The notes beneath the pieces were generated by a model that worked only from the letters and a program-made list of their open reading frames with translations, did no database searches and was not told the DNA's origin. Shown here one piece after another: positions 29,130 to 37,263 of a stretch of DNA of 64,000 bases. A program made the position numbers and the translations under genes. This DNA is from Actinacidiphila yeochonensis CN732. GTDB lineage: Bacteria > Actinomycetota > Actinomycetes > Streptomycetales > Streptomycetaceae. The number at the start of each line of letters is the position of its first letter. Position 1 is the first letter of the stretch. The stretch lies in the NCBI RefSeq assembly GCF_000745345.1, contig NZ_JQNR01000005.1:1116001-1180000 (forward strand), read 5' to 3'.

Positions 29130-30725
29130 GTGACCGCAGTGGACCGCAACCGCACCGTCGCCGTCGTGGGCGCCGGCACCATGGGTCAGGGCATCGCCCA
29201 GGTGGCGCTGCTCGCCGGCCACCCCGTGCTGCTGTACGACGCAGCGCCCGGCCAGGCGGCCGCGGCCGTCGACGCCGTCACCGGGCGGCTGGACCGGCTG
29301 GTGGCGAAGGGCCGGCTCGGCGCGTCGGAGCACCGCGAGGCGGTGGCCCGGCTGCGCGCGGCGGAGGGGCTCGCGGAACTGTCCGGCGCGGGGCTGGCCG
29401 TGGAGGCCGTGGTGGAGGACCTGGACGTCAAGCGGCGGCTGTTCGCCGCGCTGGAGGAGGTGGTCGGCGAGGACTGCCCGCTGGCCACGAACACCTCCTC
29501 GCTGCCGGTGACCGCCGTGGCCGCCGGGTTGCACCGCCCGGGCCGGCTCGTGGGCATGCACTTCTTCAACCCGGCGCCGCTGCTCCCGCTGGTGGAGGTG
29601 GTCTCGGGCGCCGAGGGCGAGCCGGCCGCCGCCCAGACCGTGCACGACACCGCGGCCGCCTGGGGCAAGACACCCGTCCTCTGCACCGACACCCCGGGGT
29701 TCCTGGTCAACCGGCTGGCCCGCCCGTTCTACGCCGAGGCGCTGCGGGTCTACGAGGAGCGGGCCGCCGACCCGGCCACCCTGGACGCGGTGCTGCGGGA
29801 GTGCGGCGGCTTCGCGATGGGCCCGTTCGAACTGACCGACCTGATCGGCCAGGACGTCAACGAGGCGGTGACCCGCTCGGTGTGGGAGGCGTTCGGCCGC
29901 GATCCCAAGTTCGGGCCCTCGCTGGCGCAGCGGCGCCTGGTGGAGGCCGGCCGGCTCGGCCGCAAGTCCGGCCGCGGCTGGTTCCCGTACGGGGGCGCCG
30001 AGGGCCGGGACGGCTCCGCGGTCCCCCAGACGGCCGAGCTCGTGCTGGCTCCGCCCCACGTCACGGTGGTCGGCCCGCTGGGGCCGGCCGCCGCGCTGCC
30101 GGGGCTCATCGAGCGGGCCGGCGTCGAGGTGCGCCGTGCGGAGGGCCCGGACGTGGTGGACGGGCAGGACGGGCAGGAGCTTCCGGACGTGCCGGACGGG
30201 CGGAGGGGGCCGCTCGGGCCGGACGCGGCGGCCTCCGGGGCGATTGTGCTGCCCGGCGGCACCTGCCTCCACCTGGCGGACGGGCGGCTCCCCGGGACGC
30301 CGGCCGTCCAGTTCGACCTGGCGCTGGACTACGCGAAGGCGTCGAGGATCGCCATCGCCCCCTCGGCGGGGGTGCACGCCGAGGCGGTGGCCCAGGCGAC
30401 CGGGCTCTTCCAGGCCCTCGGCATGGCGGTCAGCGTGGTCCGGGACGTTCCCGGCCTGGTGGTGGCCCGCACGGTCGCGATGCTGGTGGACCTCGCCCTG
30501 GACGCCGTGGCCCGGGAGGTCGCCACGGCCCCCGACGTGGACACCGCGATGCGACTGGGCGTCAACTACCCCGTCGGCCCGCTGGAGTGGGGCGAGCGGA
30601 TCTCGGCGGGCTACGTGTGCCGCCTCCTGGACGCCCTGCACTCCTGGTACCCCACCGGCCGCTATGCGCCCTGCCCGGAGCTGAGGCGGCGTGCGGCCGG
30701 GGCTGATGATGTGATCTCCTCATGA
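29130..30725 (+). CDS. 3-hydroxyacyl-CoA dehydrogenase (3-hydroxybutyryl/3-hydroxyadipyl-CoA type, PaaH-like)
   Basis: A 531-residue NAD-dependent dehydrogenase. The N-terminal Rossmann fold has VAVVGAGTMGQGIAQVALL; the substrate domain has MHFFNPAPLLPLVEVV and the catalytic His-Glu region. The first C-terminal dehydrogenase domain includes DTPGFLVNRLARPFYAEALR and the second has DVPGLVVARTVAMLVDLALD with NYPVGPLEWGE, so two C-terminal domains are present as in PaaH/PaaC. GTG 29130 follows GGAG. Between the domains is a degenerate Arg/Asp/Gly-rich insert. Opposite paaN, it probably acts on 3-hydroxyadipyl-CoA. Its stop overlaps tetR (ATGA). Confidence 0.9.
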   Translation: MTAVDRNRTVAVVGAGTMGQGIAQVALLAGHPVLLYDAAPGQAAAAVDAVTGRLDRLVAKGRLGASEHREAVARLRAAEGLAELSGAGLAVEAVVEDLDVKRRLFAALEEVVGEDCPLATNTSSLPVTAVAAGLHRPGRLVGMHFFNPAPLLPLVEVVSGAEGEPAAAQTVHDTAAAWGKTPVLCTDTPGFLVNRLARPFYAEALRVYEERAADPATLDAVLRECGGFAMGPFELTDLIGQDVNEAVTRSVWEAFGRDPKFGPSLAQRRLVEAGRLGRKSGRGWFPYGGAEGRDGSAVPQTAELVLAPPHVTVVGPLGPAAALPGLIERAGVEVRRAEGPDVVDGQDGQELPDVPDGRRGPLGPDAAASGAIVLPGGTCLHLADGRLPGTPAVQFDLALDYAKASRIAIAPSAGVHAEAVAQATGLFQALGMAVSVVRDVPGLVVARTVAMLVDLALDAVAREVATAPDVDTAMRLGVNYPVGPLEWGERISAGYVCRLLDALHSWYPTGRYAPCPELRRRAAGADDVISS

Positions 30726-31378
30726 CCATGTCGAAGCGCGACACCTATACGCCGGAGTCGCTGCTCGCGGTGGCCGTCCAGGTCTTCAACGAGCGCGGCT
30801 ACGACGGCACCTCGATGGAGCACCTCTCCCAGGCGGCGGGCATCTCCAAGTCCTCGATCTACCACCATGTGCGGGGCAAGGAGGAGTTGCTGGACCGGGC
30901 GGTCGGGCGGGCCCTGGCCGGGCTCTTCGGCATCCTCGACGAGCCGGCGGCCCGCGAGGGCAGGGCCGTGGAGCGGCTGGAGCACGTCACCCGCCGTACC
31001 GCCGAGGTGCTGGTCGAGGAGCTGCCCTACGTGACGCTGCTGCTGCGGGTACGCGGCAACACGCGGACCGAGCGCACGGCCCTGGAGCGGCGCCGGGAGT
31101 TCGACCAGCGGGTGGCGGACCTTCTGGGCCAGGCCGTCCGAGAGGGCGACCTGCGCGCCGACGTGGACGCCCGGCTCGCCACCCGGCTGCTCTTCGGGAT
31201 GATCAACTCCGTGGTGGAGTGGTACCGCCCCGGCCCGCGCGACGGCGACGGCGACGGAGCCGGGCCCGGCCAGGGGCTCGGAGAGGACGGCCACGGCCCA
31301 CGGGAGGGCGAGCGGGTCGCCGACGCGGTGGTCCGGCTCGCCTTCGACGGGCTGCGCGTCCCCCGCCGGGCCGCCTGA
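30722..31378 (+). CDS. TetR-family regulator, co-translated with the dehydrogenase
   Basis: A 218-residue regulator. The N-terminal helix-turn-helix is LLAVAVQVFNERGYDGTSMEHLSQAAGISKSS (split here as AVQVFNERGYDGTS and SQAAGISKSSIYHHV). The ligand domain contains LLFGMINSVVEWYRPG, seen in regulators of acyl-CoA catabolism such as PaaR/KstR2-like proteins. A Gly/Asp-rich insert (DGDGDGAGPGQG) interrupts the C-terminal part. ATG overlaps the preceding stop. It probably controls its own operon and paaN through ACCG-type palindromes. Confidence 0.9.
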   Translation: MTMSKRDTYTPESLLAVAVQVFNERGYDGTSMEHLSQAAGISKSSIYHHVRGKEELLDRAVGRALAGLFGILDEPAAREGRAVERLEHVTRRTAEVLVEELPYVTLLLRVRGNTRTERTALERRREFDQRVADLLGQAVREGDLRADVDARLATRLLFGMINSVVEWYRPGPRDGDGDGAGPGQGLGEDGHGPREGERVADAVVRLAFDGLRVPRRAA

Positions 31379-31490
31379 CCCGCTCCCAGGAGGCCGCAGG
31401 CTCGGGCTCCTGCCACAAAGGGCGCCCGGCCCCCGGGCCACCCGCCCGCCCGGACGGCTCAGCGCGGCTCCGGGTGGTCCCCCAGCACTG

Positions 31491-31650
31491 GCTCGTGCCT
31501 CTCCCGGGGAGGTCTGCCCCGCTCGCCGCCCTGGCACGGGCACGCGCCGCGTCGGCAGAAAACCCGAGCAGTCCAGGACGAGGGCTTCCGGGCGCCTTGC
31601 GACCGCCCGCGCCAGGACACCTCGCTACCGGCAAACGGTGCCGGTCACGG
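31491..31650. repeat. Dispersed intergenic repeat, copy 1
   Basis: About 160 bases similar to 45661-45822 in the same orientation. Shared blocks include TGCCCCGCTCGCCGCCCT, GGCGCCTTGCG and CAGGACA-CTCGC-ACCG. It fills the space between convergent tetR and bkdR and runs into the bkdR stop codon. The rest of the gap (31379-31490) shows no gene. Confidence 0.8.
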
Positions 31651-32142
31651 CACCAGGTCGGTCTCCTCGAAGACGAGCAGGGTGCGGCTGCTCAGCACCC
31701 CCTCGATCGCCTGGATGCGGGTGAGGACCAGCTCCCGCAGGCTGCGGTTGTCGACGGTGTGCGCCAGCAGCAGGACGTCGAAGTCGCCGCTGACCAGTGC
31801 GATGTGGACCACGCCCGGCAGCGTCACCAGCTGCTCGCGGACCCGCCGCCACGAGTTCTGGACGATCTTCAGCGTGATGTACGCCGACGTGCCGTGGCCG
31901 GCCCGCTCGTGGTCGACCCGGGCGCTGAAGCCGCGTACGACGCCGTCCTCGATGAGCCGGTTGATCCGCGCGTAGGCGTTGGCCCGGGAGACGTGGACCC
32001 GCTCGGCGACGGAGCGGACCGAGGCCCGGCCGTCCTCCTGGAGCAGCCGCAGTATCGCGTGGTCGACCCCGTCCAGCGGCCTGGTCCGGCCGTTCCCGCG
32101 CCCGTCGGCGTCCGGGCCGTCGGCCATCCGTTCGCTCGCCAT
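31645..32142 (-). CDS. bkdR: Lrp/AsnC-family regulator of the adjacent bkd cluster (BkdR type)
   Basis: A 165-residue feast/famine regulator. The winged helix-turn-helix (ILRLLQEDGRASVRSVAERV with SRANAYARINRLIEDG) is followed by an RAM ligand domain (TLPGVVHIALVSGDFDVLLLA). Start 32142 is preferred since AAGGAG lies 10 bases upstream; an ATG at 32163 overlaps that site. It is divergent from bkdA, the arrangement seen where Lrp-type BkdR senses branched-chain amino acids and activates bkd. The stop lies inside the dispersed repeat. Confidence 0.88.
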   Translation of the reverse strand: MASERMADGPDADGRGNGRTRPLDGVDHAILRLLQEDGRASVRSVAERVHVSRANAYARINRLIEDGVVRGFSARVDHERAGHGTSAYITLKIVQNSWRRVREQLVTLPGVVHIALVSGDFDVLLLAHTVDNRSLRELVLTRIQAIEGVLSSRTLLVFEETDLVP

Positions 32143-32200
32143 CCCCCCACAGCTCCTTACCATGGACGATACGGCTCCATCTCAGGCCGGGCAGGACCGT

Positions 32201-32258
32201 TTGTCCACAGGCGGAAATCCCCCGTAGCCAAATTGCCTCCGGCGACCGAACAATCGGT
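32201..32258. promoter_or_regulatory. bkdR-bkdA divergent control region with DnaA box and ACCGA/TCGGT palindrome
   Basis: TTGTCCACA (DnaA box, plus strand) is at 32201-32209. An inverted repeat ACCGA-ACAA-TCGGT is at 32245-32258. The half-sites resemble the palindrome upstream of paaN (28810-28823), so TetR or BkdR could act here. Confidence 0.5.
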
Positions 32259-32323
32259 TGGGAGGGCGCGATCCGCCCGCCCGACCCGAACCACAGGTCA
32301 CCGACCACAAGGAGGTGCTCGCG

Positions 32324-33433
32324 ATGACCGTGCTGGAGACCCCTGCCTGGCGTCCCCGTACCGACGCCGCGCCGCTGATGCCCGATCCCGAGCCGTTCCG
32401 GCTGCTGGGCACCCCGGAGGCCGCCGGGCTCGATCCCGCCCTGCTGCGGCGGGCGTACGGCGAGCTGGTGCGCGGCCGCCGCTACAACCGGCAGGCCACC
32501 GCCCTCACCCGGCAGGGGCGGCTGGCGGTGTACCCGTCCAGCACCGGTCAGGAGGCGTGCCAGGTCGCGGCGGCGCTGGCGCTGGGCCCGCGCGACTGGC
32601 TCTTCCCCAGCTACCGGGACACCCTCGCGGTCGTCGCGCGGGGGGTGGACCCGGTCGAGGCCCTGACGCTGCTGCGGGGCGACTGGCACTGCGGGTACGA
32701 CCCGAAGCTCACCCGGACGGCTCCGCTGAGCACGCCGCTGTCCACCCAGCTGCCGCACGCGGTGGGCCTCGCCCACGCGGCCCGGATCAGCGGCGACGAC
32801 GTGGTCGCCCTGGCCATGACGGGGGACGGCGGCACCAGCGAGGGCGACTTCCACGAGGCTCTGAACTTCGCGGCGGTCTGGCACGCGCCCGTCGTCTTCC
32901 TGGTGCAGAACAACGGCTTCGCGATCTCCGTACCGCTCGGCAAGCAGAGCGCCGCCCCCAGCCTGGCCCACAAGGCCGTCGGCTACGGCATGCCCGGCCG
33001 CCTGGTGGACGGCAACGACGTGGCCGCCGTCCACCGCGTCCTCACCGAAGCCGTCGAACGGGCCCGCGGCGGCGCAGGCCCCACCCTGGTCGAGGCGGTC
33101 ACCTACCGGATGGACGCGCACACCAACGCCGACGACGCCACCCGCTACCGGGACGAGGAGGAGGTCGCGGCCTGGCGCGGCCATGACCCCGTCGACCTGC
33201 TGGAACGCGAGCTGGCCGGCCGCGGCCTGCTCGACGCGGAGCTGCGGCGGCGGGCCGCGGACGCGGCGGAGGCGTTCGCCGCCGACCTGCGGGAGCGGAT
33301 GAGCGCCCCGGTGGAACCCGACCCGGCCGAGCTGTTCGCCCACGTCTACGCAGAGCCCACCCCGCAGCTGCGCCGGCAGGAGGCCCAGCTGCGGGCGGAG
33401 CTGGCCGCCGAGCGCGAGCAGGAGCACCACTGA
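32324..33433 (+). CDS. bkdA: Branched-chain 2-oxoacid dehydrogenase E1 alpha subunit (first bkd cluster)
   Basis: A 369-residue thiamine-diphosphate enzyme subunit. With the beta subunit it decarboxylates 2-oxoisovalerate and related acids and acylates the E2 lipoyl group. The TPP/Mg motif runs from TGDGGTSEGDFHEALNF to QNNGFAIS; VEAVTYRMDAHTNADD and TRYRDEEE hold the phosphorylation-loop region. ATG 32324 is preceded by AAGGAGG. It overlaps bkdB by one base (TGATG). Confidence 0.93.
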   Translation: MTVLETPAWRPRTDAAPLMPDPEPFRLLGTPEAAGLDPALLRRAYGELVRGRRYNRQATALTRQGRLAVYPSSTGQEACQVAAALALGPRDWLFPSYRDTLAVVARGVDPVEALTLLRGDWHCGYDPKLTRTAPLSTPLSTQLPHAVGLAHAARISGDDVVALAMTGDGGTSEGDFHEALNFAAVWHAPVVFLVQNNGFAISVPLGKQSAAPSLAHKAVGYGMPGRLVDGNDVAAVHRVLTEAVERARGGAGPTLVEAVTYRMDAHTNADDATRYRDEEEVAAWRGHDPVDLLERELAGRGLLDAELRRRAADAAEAFAADLRERMSAPVEPDPAELFAHVYAEPTPQLRRQEAQLRAELAAEREQEHH

Positions 33434-34482
33434 TGGCCGCCCACGCGACGGCCTCCGCGACCGCCCCGGCCGGCCCCGCGCCCGGCGCCGGGGGCCGCAA
33501 GCCCGCCACCATGGCACAGGCCCTCAACCAGGCGCTGCGCGACGCCATGGCCGCCGACGAGCGGGTGCACGTCATGGGCGAGGACGTCGGCACCCTCGGC
33601 GGCGTCTTCCGGATCACCGACGGACTGGCCCGCGAGTTCGGGGACACCCGCTGCACCGACACCCCGCTCGCCGAGGCCGGCATCCTCGGCGCCGCCGTCG
33701 GCATGGCCATGTACGGGCTGCGCCCGGTGGTCGAGATGCAGTTCGACGCCTTCGCCTACCCGGCCTTCGAGCAGTTGGTGAGCCACGTGGCCCGGATGCG
33801 CAACCGCACCCGGGGCGCGGTGCCGCTGCCGGTCACCATCCGCGTCCCGTACGGCGGCGGCATCGGCGGCGTCGAGCACCACAGCGACTCCTCCGAGGCG
33901 TACTACCTGCACACCCCGGGGCTGCACGTGGTCACCCCGGCCACCGTCGCCGACGCCTACGGGCTGCTGCGCGCCGCCATCGCCTCCGACGACCCGGTCG
34001 TCTTCCTGGAGCCCAAGCGGCTGTACTGGTCCAAGGCCGAGTGGTCGGCCCGGGAACCGGAGCCGGTGCCGCCGATCGGGCGGGCCCTGGTGCGCCGCGC
34101 CGGACGGTCGGCCACGCTGGTCAGCTACGGGCCCTCGGTGCCGGTCTGCCTGGAGGCGGCCGAGGCGGCCAGGGACGAGGGCTGGGATCTCGGGGTGGTG
34201 GACCTGCGCGGACTCGTCCCCTTCGACGAGGAGACGGTCGCCGACGCCGTGCGGGCCACCGGGCGGGCCGTGGTGGTCCACGAGTCGTCCGGGTTCGGGG
34301 GCGCCGGGGCGGAGATCGCCGCGCGGATCACCGAACGCTGCTTCCACCACCTCCAGGCGCCCGTGCTGCGCGTGGCCGGGTTCGACATCCCCTACCCGCC
34401 GCCGATGCTGGAGCGGCACCACCTGCCCGGCGTCGACCGCGTCCTGGACGCGGTCGCCCGTCTCCAGTGGGAGGAGGGCTGA
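33433..34482 (+). CDS. bkdB: Branched-chain 2-oxoacid dehydrogenase E1 beta subunit (first bkd cluster)
   Basis: A 349-residue transketolase-like beta subunit. Motifs are HVMGEDVGTLGGVFRITDGL, DTPLAEAGILGAAVG, VPYGGGIGGVEHHSDSSEAY and the C-terminal VHESSGFGGAGAEIAARITE. An Ala/Pro-rich N-terminal extension of about 25 residues precedes the domain, absent from the second-cluster paralogue. Start and stop overlap bkdA and bkdC by one base each, giving tight translational coupling. Confidence 0.93.
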   Translation: MAAHATASATAPAGPAPGAGGRKPATMAQALNQALRDAMAADERVHVMGEDVGTLGGVFRITDGLAREFGDTRCTDTPLAEAGILGAAVGMAMYGLRPVVEMQFDAFAYPAFEQLVSHVARMRNRTRGAVPLPVTIRVPYGGGIGGVEHHSDSSEAYYLHTPGLHVVTPATVADAYGLLRAAIASDDPVVFLEPKRLYWSKAEWSAREPEPVPPIGRALVRRAGRSATLVSYGPSVPVCLEAAEAARDEGWDLGVVDLRGLVPFDEETVADAVRATGRAVVVHESSGFGGAGAEIAARITERCFHHLQAPVLRVAGFDIPYPPPMLERHHLPGVDRVLDAVARLQWEEG

Positions 34483-35891
34483 TGGCCGAGGTCAAGGAGT
34501 TCACGCTGCCGGACCTGGGTGAGGGCCTCACCGAGGCGGAGGTCGTGCGCTGGCTGGTGGAGGTCGGCGAAGTGGTGGCCGTGGACCAGCCCGTGGTCGA
34601 GGTCGAGACGGCCAAGGCGGTCGTCGAGGTGCCCTGCCCCTACGGCGGGGTCGTCACCGCCCGGTACGGCACGGAGGGCGAGACCGTGGCGGTCGGCCGC
34701 CCCCTGGTCACCGTGGCGGTCGGCCCCGCCGTCACCGCGCCCTCGGGTGCGGGCACCGCCGGGCCGGAGGAGGCCCGGGACGAGGCGTCGGGCAGCGTCC
34801 TTGTGGGCTACGGCACCGGCCCGGCGGCGCGGCGCAGACGGGCGCGGGTGCGGCCGGCGGCCGACGGTCGGGAGCCGGCGCCCCCGGGAGGGCCGGCCGC
34901 ACCGGACCGCGCCGGGGAGCGGGGCCTCGCGGGACCGGTGGCCGTGATCTCGCCCCTGGTACGGCGACTTGCCCGGGAGCAGGGCCTCGACCTGCGCAGC
35001 CTGACGGGCACCGGTCCCGACGGCCTGATCCTGCGCGCCGACGTCGAGCGCGCCCTCGGAACGCACCCGGGCGCCGAGGCCGCCACCGCCTCCTCCGCCC
35101 TGGCCACTGACTCGACCACTGCCCCGGCCACTGCCCTGGCCACTGCCCCGGCCGCCGTGGCGGACGGCGCCGTCCGCGTACCGCTGCGCGGCATGTTGGG
35201 CGCCGCCGCCGAGAAGCTCGCGCGCAGCCGCCGGGAGATCCCGGACGCCACCTGCTGGGTGGACGCCGACGCCACGGAACTGCTGGCGGTACGGGCGGCG
35301 ATGAACGCGCGGCATGCCGGAAACGCGCGGAACCCCCAGCGGGGCGGGGCCCCGGAGCCGGTGTCGGTGCTGGCGCTGCTGGCCCGGATCACCACGGCCG
35401 CGCTCGCCCGCCACCCCGAGCTGAACGCCACCGTGGACACCGGACGGGGCGAGGTGGTCCGGCTGCCCGCGGTGCACCTGGGCTTCGCCGCCCAGACCGA
35501 TCGCGGCCTGGTGGTGCCGGTGCTGCGCGACGCCCACACGCTGACCACGGCCGCCCTCTCGGCCCGGCTGCGGGAGCTGACCGAGGCCGCCCGGACCGGC
35601 GCGCTCGCCCCCGCCGACCTCACCGGCGGCACGTTCACCCTCAACAACTACGGGGTGTTCGGCGTCGACGGCTCCACCCCGATCCTCAACCACCCGGAGG
35701 CGGGCATGCTCGGGGTCGGCCGGATCACCCCCAAACCGTGGGTGCGCCAGGGAGAACTGGCGGTCCGCCAGGTCGTCCAGCTCTCCCTCACCTTCGACCA
35801 CCGGGTGTGCGACGGTGCGGTGGCCGGCGGCTTCCTGCGGTTCGTCGCCGACTGCGTGGAGGACCCGGCGGTGCTGCTCGCCGCCGTCTGA
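34482..35891 (+). CDS. bkdC: Branched-chain 2-oxoacid dehydrogenase E2 (dihydrolipoyl acyltransferase, first bkd cluster)
   Basis: A 469-residue E2 core. The N-terminal lipoyl domain (about 1-75) has the attachment Lys in VEVETAKAVVEVP. A peripheral-subunit-binding domain is at about 155-190 (SPLVRRLAREQGLDL, TGTGPDGLILRADVE). An Ala/Thr-rich linker is followed by the acyltransferase domain with catalytic LTFDHRVCDGAVAGGF (HxxxDG). No E3 dihydrolipoamide dehydrogenase follows, so E3 must come from elsewhere. Confidence 0.93.
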   Translation: MAEVKEFTLPDLGEGLTEAEVVRWLVEVGEVVAVDQPVVEVETAKAVVEVPCPYGGVVTARYGTEGETVAVGRPLVTVAVGPAVTAPSGAGTAGPEEARDEASGSVLVGYGTGPAARRRRARVRPAADGREPAPPGGPAAPDRAGERGLAGPVAVISPLVRRLAREQGLDLRSLTGTGPDGLILRADVERALGTHPGAEAATASSALATDSTTAPATALATAPAAVADGAVRVPLRGMLGAAAEKLARSRREIPDATCWVDADATELLAVRAAMNARHAGNARNPQRGGAPEPVSVLALLARITTAALARHPELNATVDTGRGEVVRLPAVHLGFAAQTDRGLVVPVLRDAHTLTTAALSARLRELTEAARTGALAPADLTGGTFTLNNYGVFGVDGSTPILNHPEAGMLGVGRITPKPWVRQGELAVRQVVQLSLTFDHRVCDGAVAGGFLRFVADCVEDPAVLLAAV

Positions 35892-35906
35892 GCGGATACT
35901 CCCGGT

Positions 35907-36809
35907 ATGGCGAGCGGCAGCGGTTCCGGGTCCGGCGGTGGTCCGTACCCCGGCGGTGGTCCGGAGTCGGGTGGCGGTTCGGAGCCGGGCGGCGAAGGGT
36001 ACGCCGGCAGCGCTTCCGGGGCCGGCGGCGCTCCGGGGTCCGGCGGCTGCGGGTCGGCGGCCGGGAGCGCGGTGGTCCCGGCCGCCGATGTTCCGGACCC
36101 GTCGGGCGCGGGACCGGCGTACGACGTGGTGGTGCTGGCCGGCGGCGCGGCGCGGCGGCTGGGCGGCGCGGACAAGCCCGCGCTGGCGGTGGGCGGCCGG
36201 GCGCTGCTCGACCGGGTGCTCGCGGCCTGTGCGGGCGCGGCGGCGACGGTGGTGGTCGGGCCGCGCCGACCCACCGCCCGGCCCGTCCGCTGGGCCCGCG
36301 AGGAGCCGCCGGGCGGCGGCCCGCTGCCCGCGCTCGCCGCCGGGCTGGCCGAGCTGGACCGGCTGGGCGCCGGGTCCGGTACGGCCGTCCGCCCCGGCGT
36401 GGTGGTCGTGCTGGCCGCCGACCTCCCCTTCCTGACGTCCTCGACGGTGGCCGCCCTGGCCGGTACCGCGCTCCGGCCGCCCGGCACCGCGCTCCGGCCC
36501 GGTGGCGTTCGGCCGGACGGGCCGGACGGGCGGGACGGCGTCCTGCTCGTCGACGCCGCGGGCCGCGACCAGCCGCTCGCCGCCGCCTACCGGGTCGAGC
36601 CGCTGCGCCGGGAACTGGCCCTGCTGCGCGGCGAGCACGGAGGGCTGGCCGGGCTGCCTCTGCGGCTGCTGGTGGGGGAGCTGGCGGTCGGACGGCTCCC
36701 GGACCCTGGCGCCGAGGCGTTCGACTGCGACACCTGGGAGGACGTCGCCGCCGCCCGATCCCGGCTGGGCGACTGCGAGGGCGACGGCGAGGGCCCGGGC
36801 AGCGGGTGA
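35907..36809 (+). CDS. mobA: MobA-like molybdenum cofactor guanylyltransferase
   Basis: A 300-residue nucleotidyltransferase. After a Gly/Ser/Pro-rich N-terminal stretch of about 68 residues (probably disordered or partly not translated), the catalytic domain begins YDVVVLAGGAARRLGGADKPAL, the LAGG(x)RRLGGxDK signature that binds GTP. LAADLPFLTS carries the metal-binding Asp and EEPPGGGPLPALAAGL is typical. MobA attaches GMP to Mo-molybdopterin. No good Shine-Dalgarno supports ATG 35907, so the true start may be internal. It leads a set with DUF6457 and moeA. Confidence 0.82.
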   Translation: MASGSGSGSGGGPYPGGGPESGGGSEPGGEGYAGSASGAGGAPGSGGCGSAAGSAVVPAADVPDPSGAGPAYDVVVLAGGAARRLGGADKPALAVGGRALLDRVLAACAGAAATVVVGPRRPTARPVRWAREEPPGGGPLPALAAGLAELDRLGAGSGTAVRPGVVVVLAADLPFLTSSTVAALAGTALRPPGTALRPGGVRPDGPDGRDGVLLVDAAGRDQPLAAAYRVEPLRRELALLRGEHGGLAGLPLRLLVGELAVGRLPDPGAEAFDCDTWEDVAAARSRLGDCEGDGEGPGSG

Positions 36810-36975
36810 GCGGCGAGGTGAGCGGTGAGGCGAGCGGGCACGGCGGTCTCACGGATCACGGTGCCGGGTCGGGGTGCCGCTGATGGGCCGTCACGGGGGT
36901 GAAGCGCCGTACGGGTGAGCGACAACGGGGGTGAGCCTGCGTGTCGCCGGGGCCCGGATCGGGGACGATGGACGG

Positions 36976-37263
36976 GTGCTGGATGAATGGATCGCAAGTG
37001 CCAAGCGGGAACTCGGGATCGAGCTGGACGTGGACACCGACCTGCTCCTGGACCTCGCCAAGGATGCGGCCCACGGCGTGGCGCGGCCGGCGGCCCCGCT
37101 GACGACGTTCCTCGTGGGATACGCGGCCGGTCGTGCGGGGGACCCCGAGGCGGTGCGCCGGGCGGCGGAGAAGGTGGCGGAGCTGGCCCGCGGGTGGGCC
37201 GAGCGAGAGGCTGCCACCGGCGCCGGTGCCGCGCCCGGCCGTGACGCGGAACCGGCGGGATGA
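36976..37263 (+). CDS. DUF6457 small protein of the molybdenum-cofactor cluster
   Basis: A 95-residue helical protein beginning VLDEWIASAKRELGIELDVD, followed by LLLDLAKDAAHGVARPAAPLTTFLVGYAAG. This matches a short actinobacterial domain often found beside mobA and moeA. GTG 36976 is chosen because similarity starts there; an upstream GTG at 36931 would add 15 residues. The stop overlaps the moeA start (ATGA 37260-37263). A small accessory role in cofactor synthesis is inferred from context. Confidence 0.75.
   Translation: MLDEWIASAKRELGIELDVDTDLLLDLAKDAAHGVARPAAPLTTFLVGYAAGRAGDPEAVRRAAEKVAELARGWAEREAATGAGAAPGRDAEPAG

Noticed and set aside
31203..31634. Minus-strand open frame within dispersed repeat copy 1, with a similar one at 45299-45799
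   Set aside because: The peptides share only the repeat-derived start and diverge into shadows of tetR and bpa; likely recurrent annotation artefacts.
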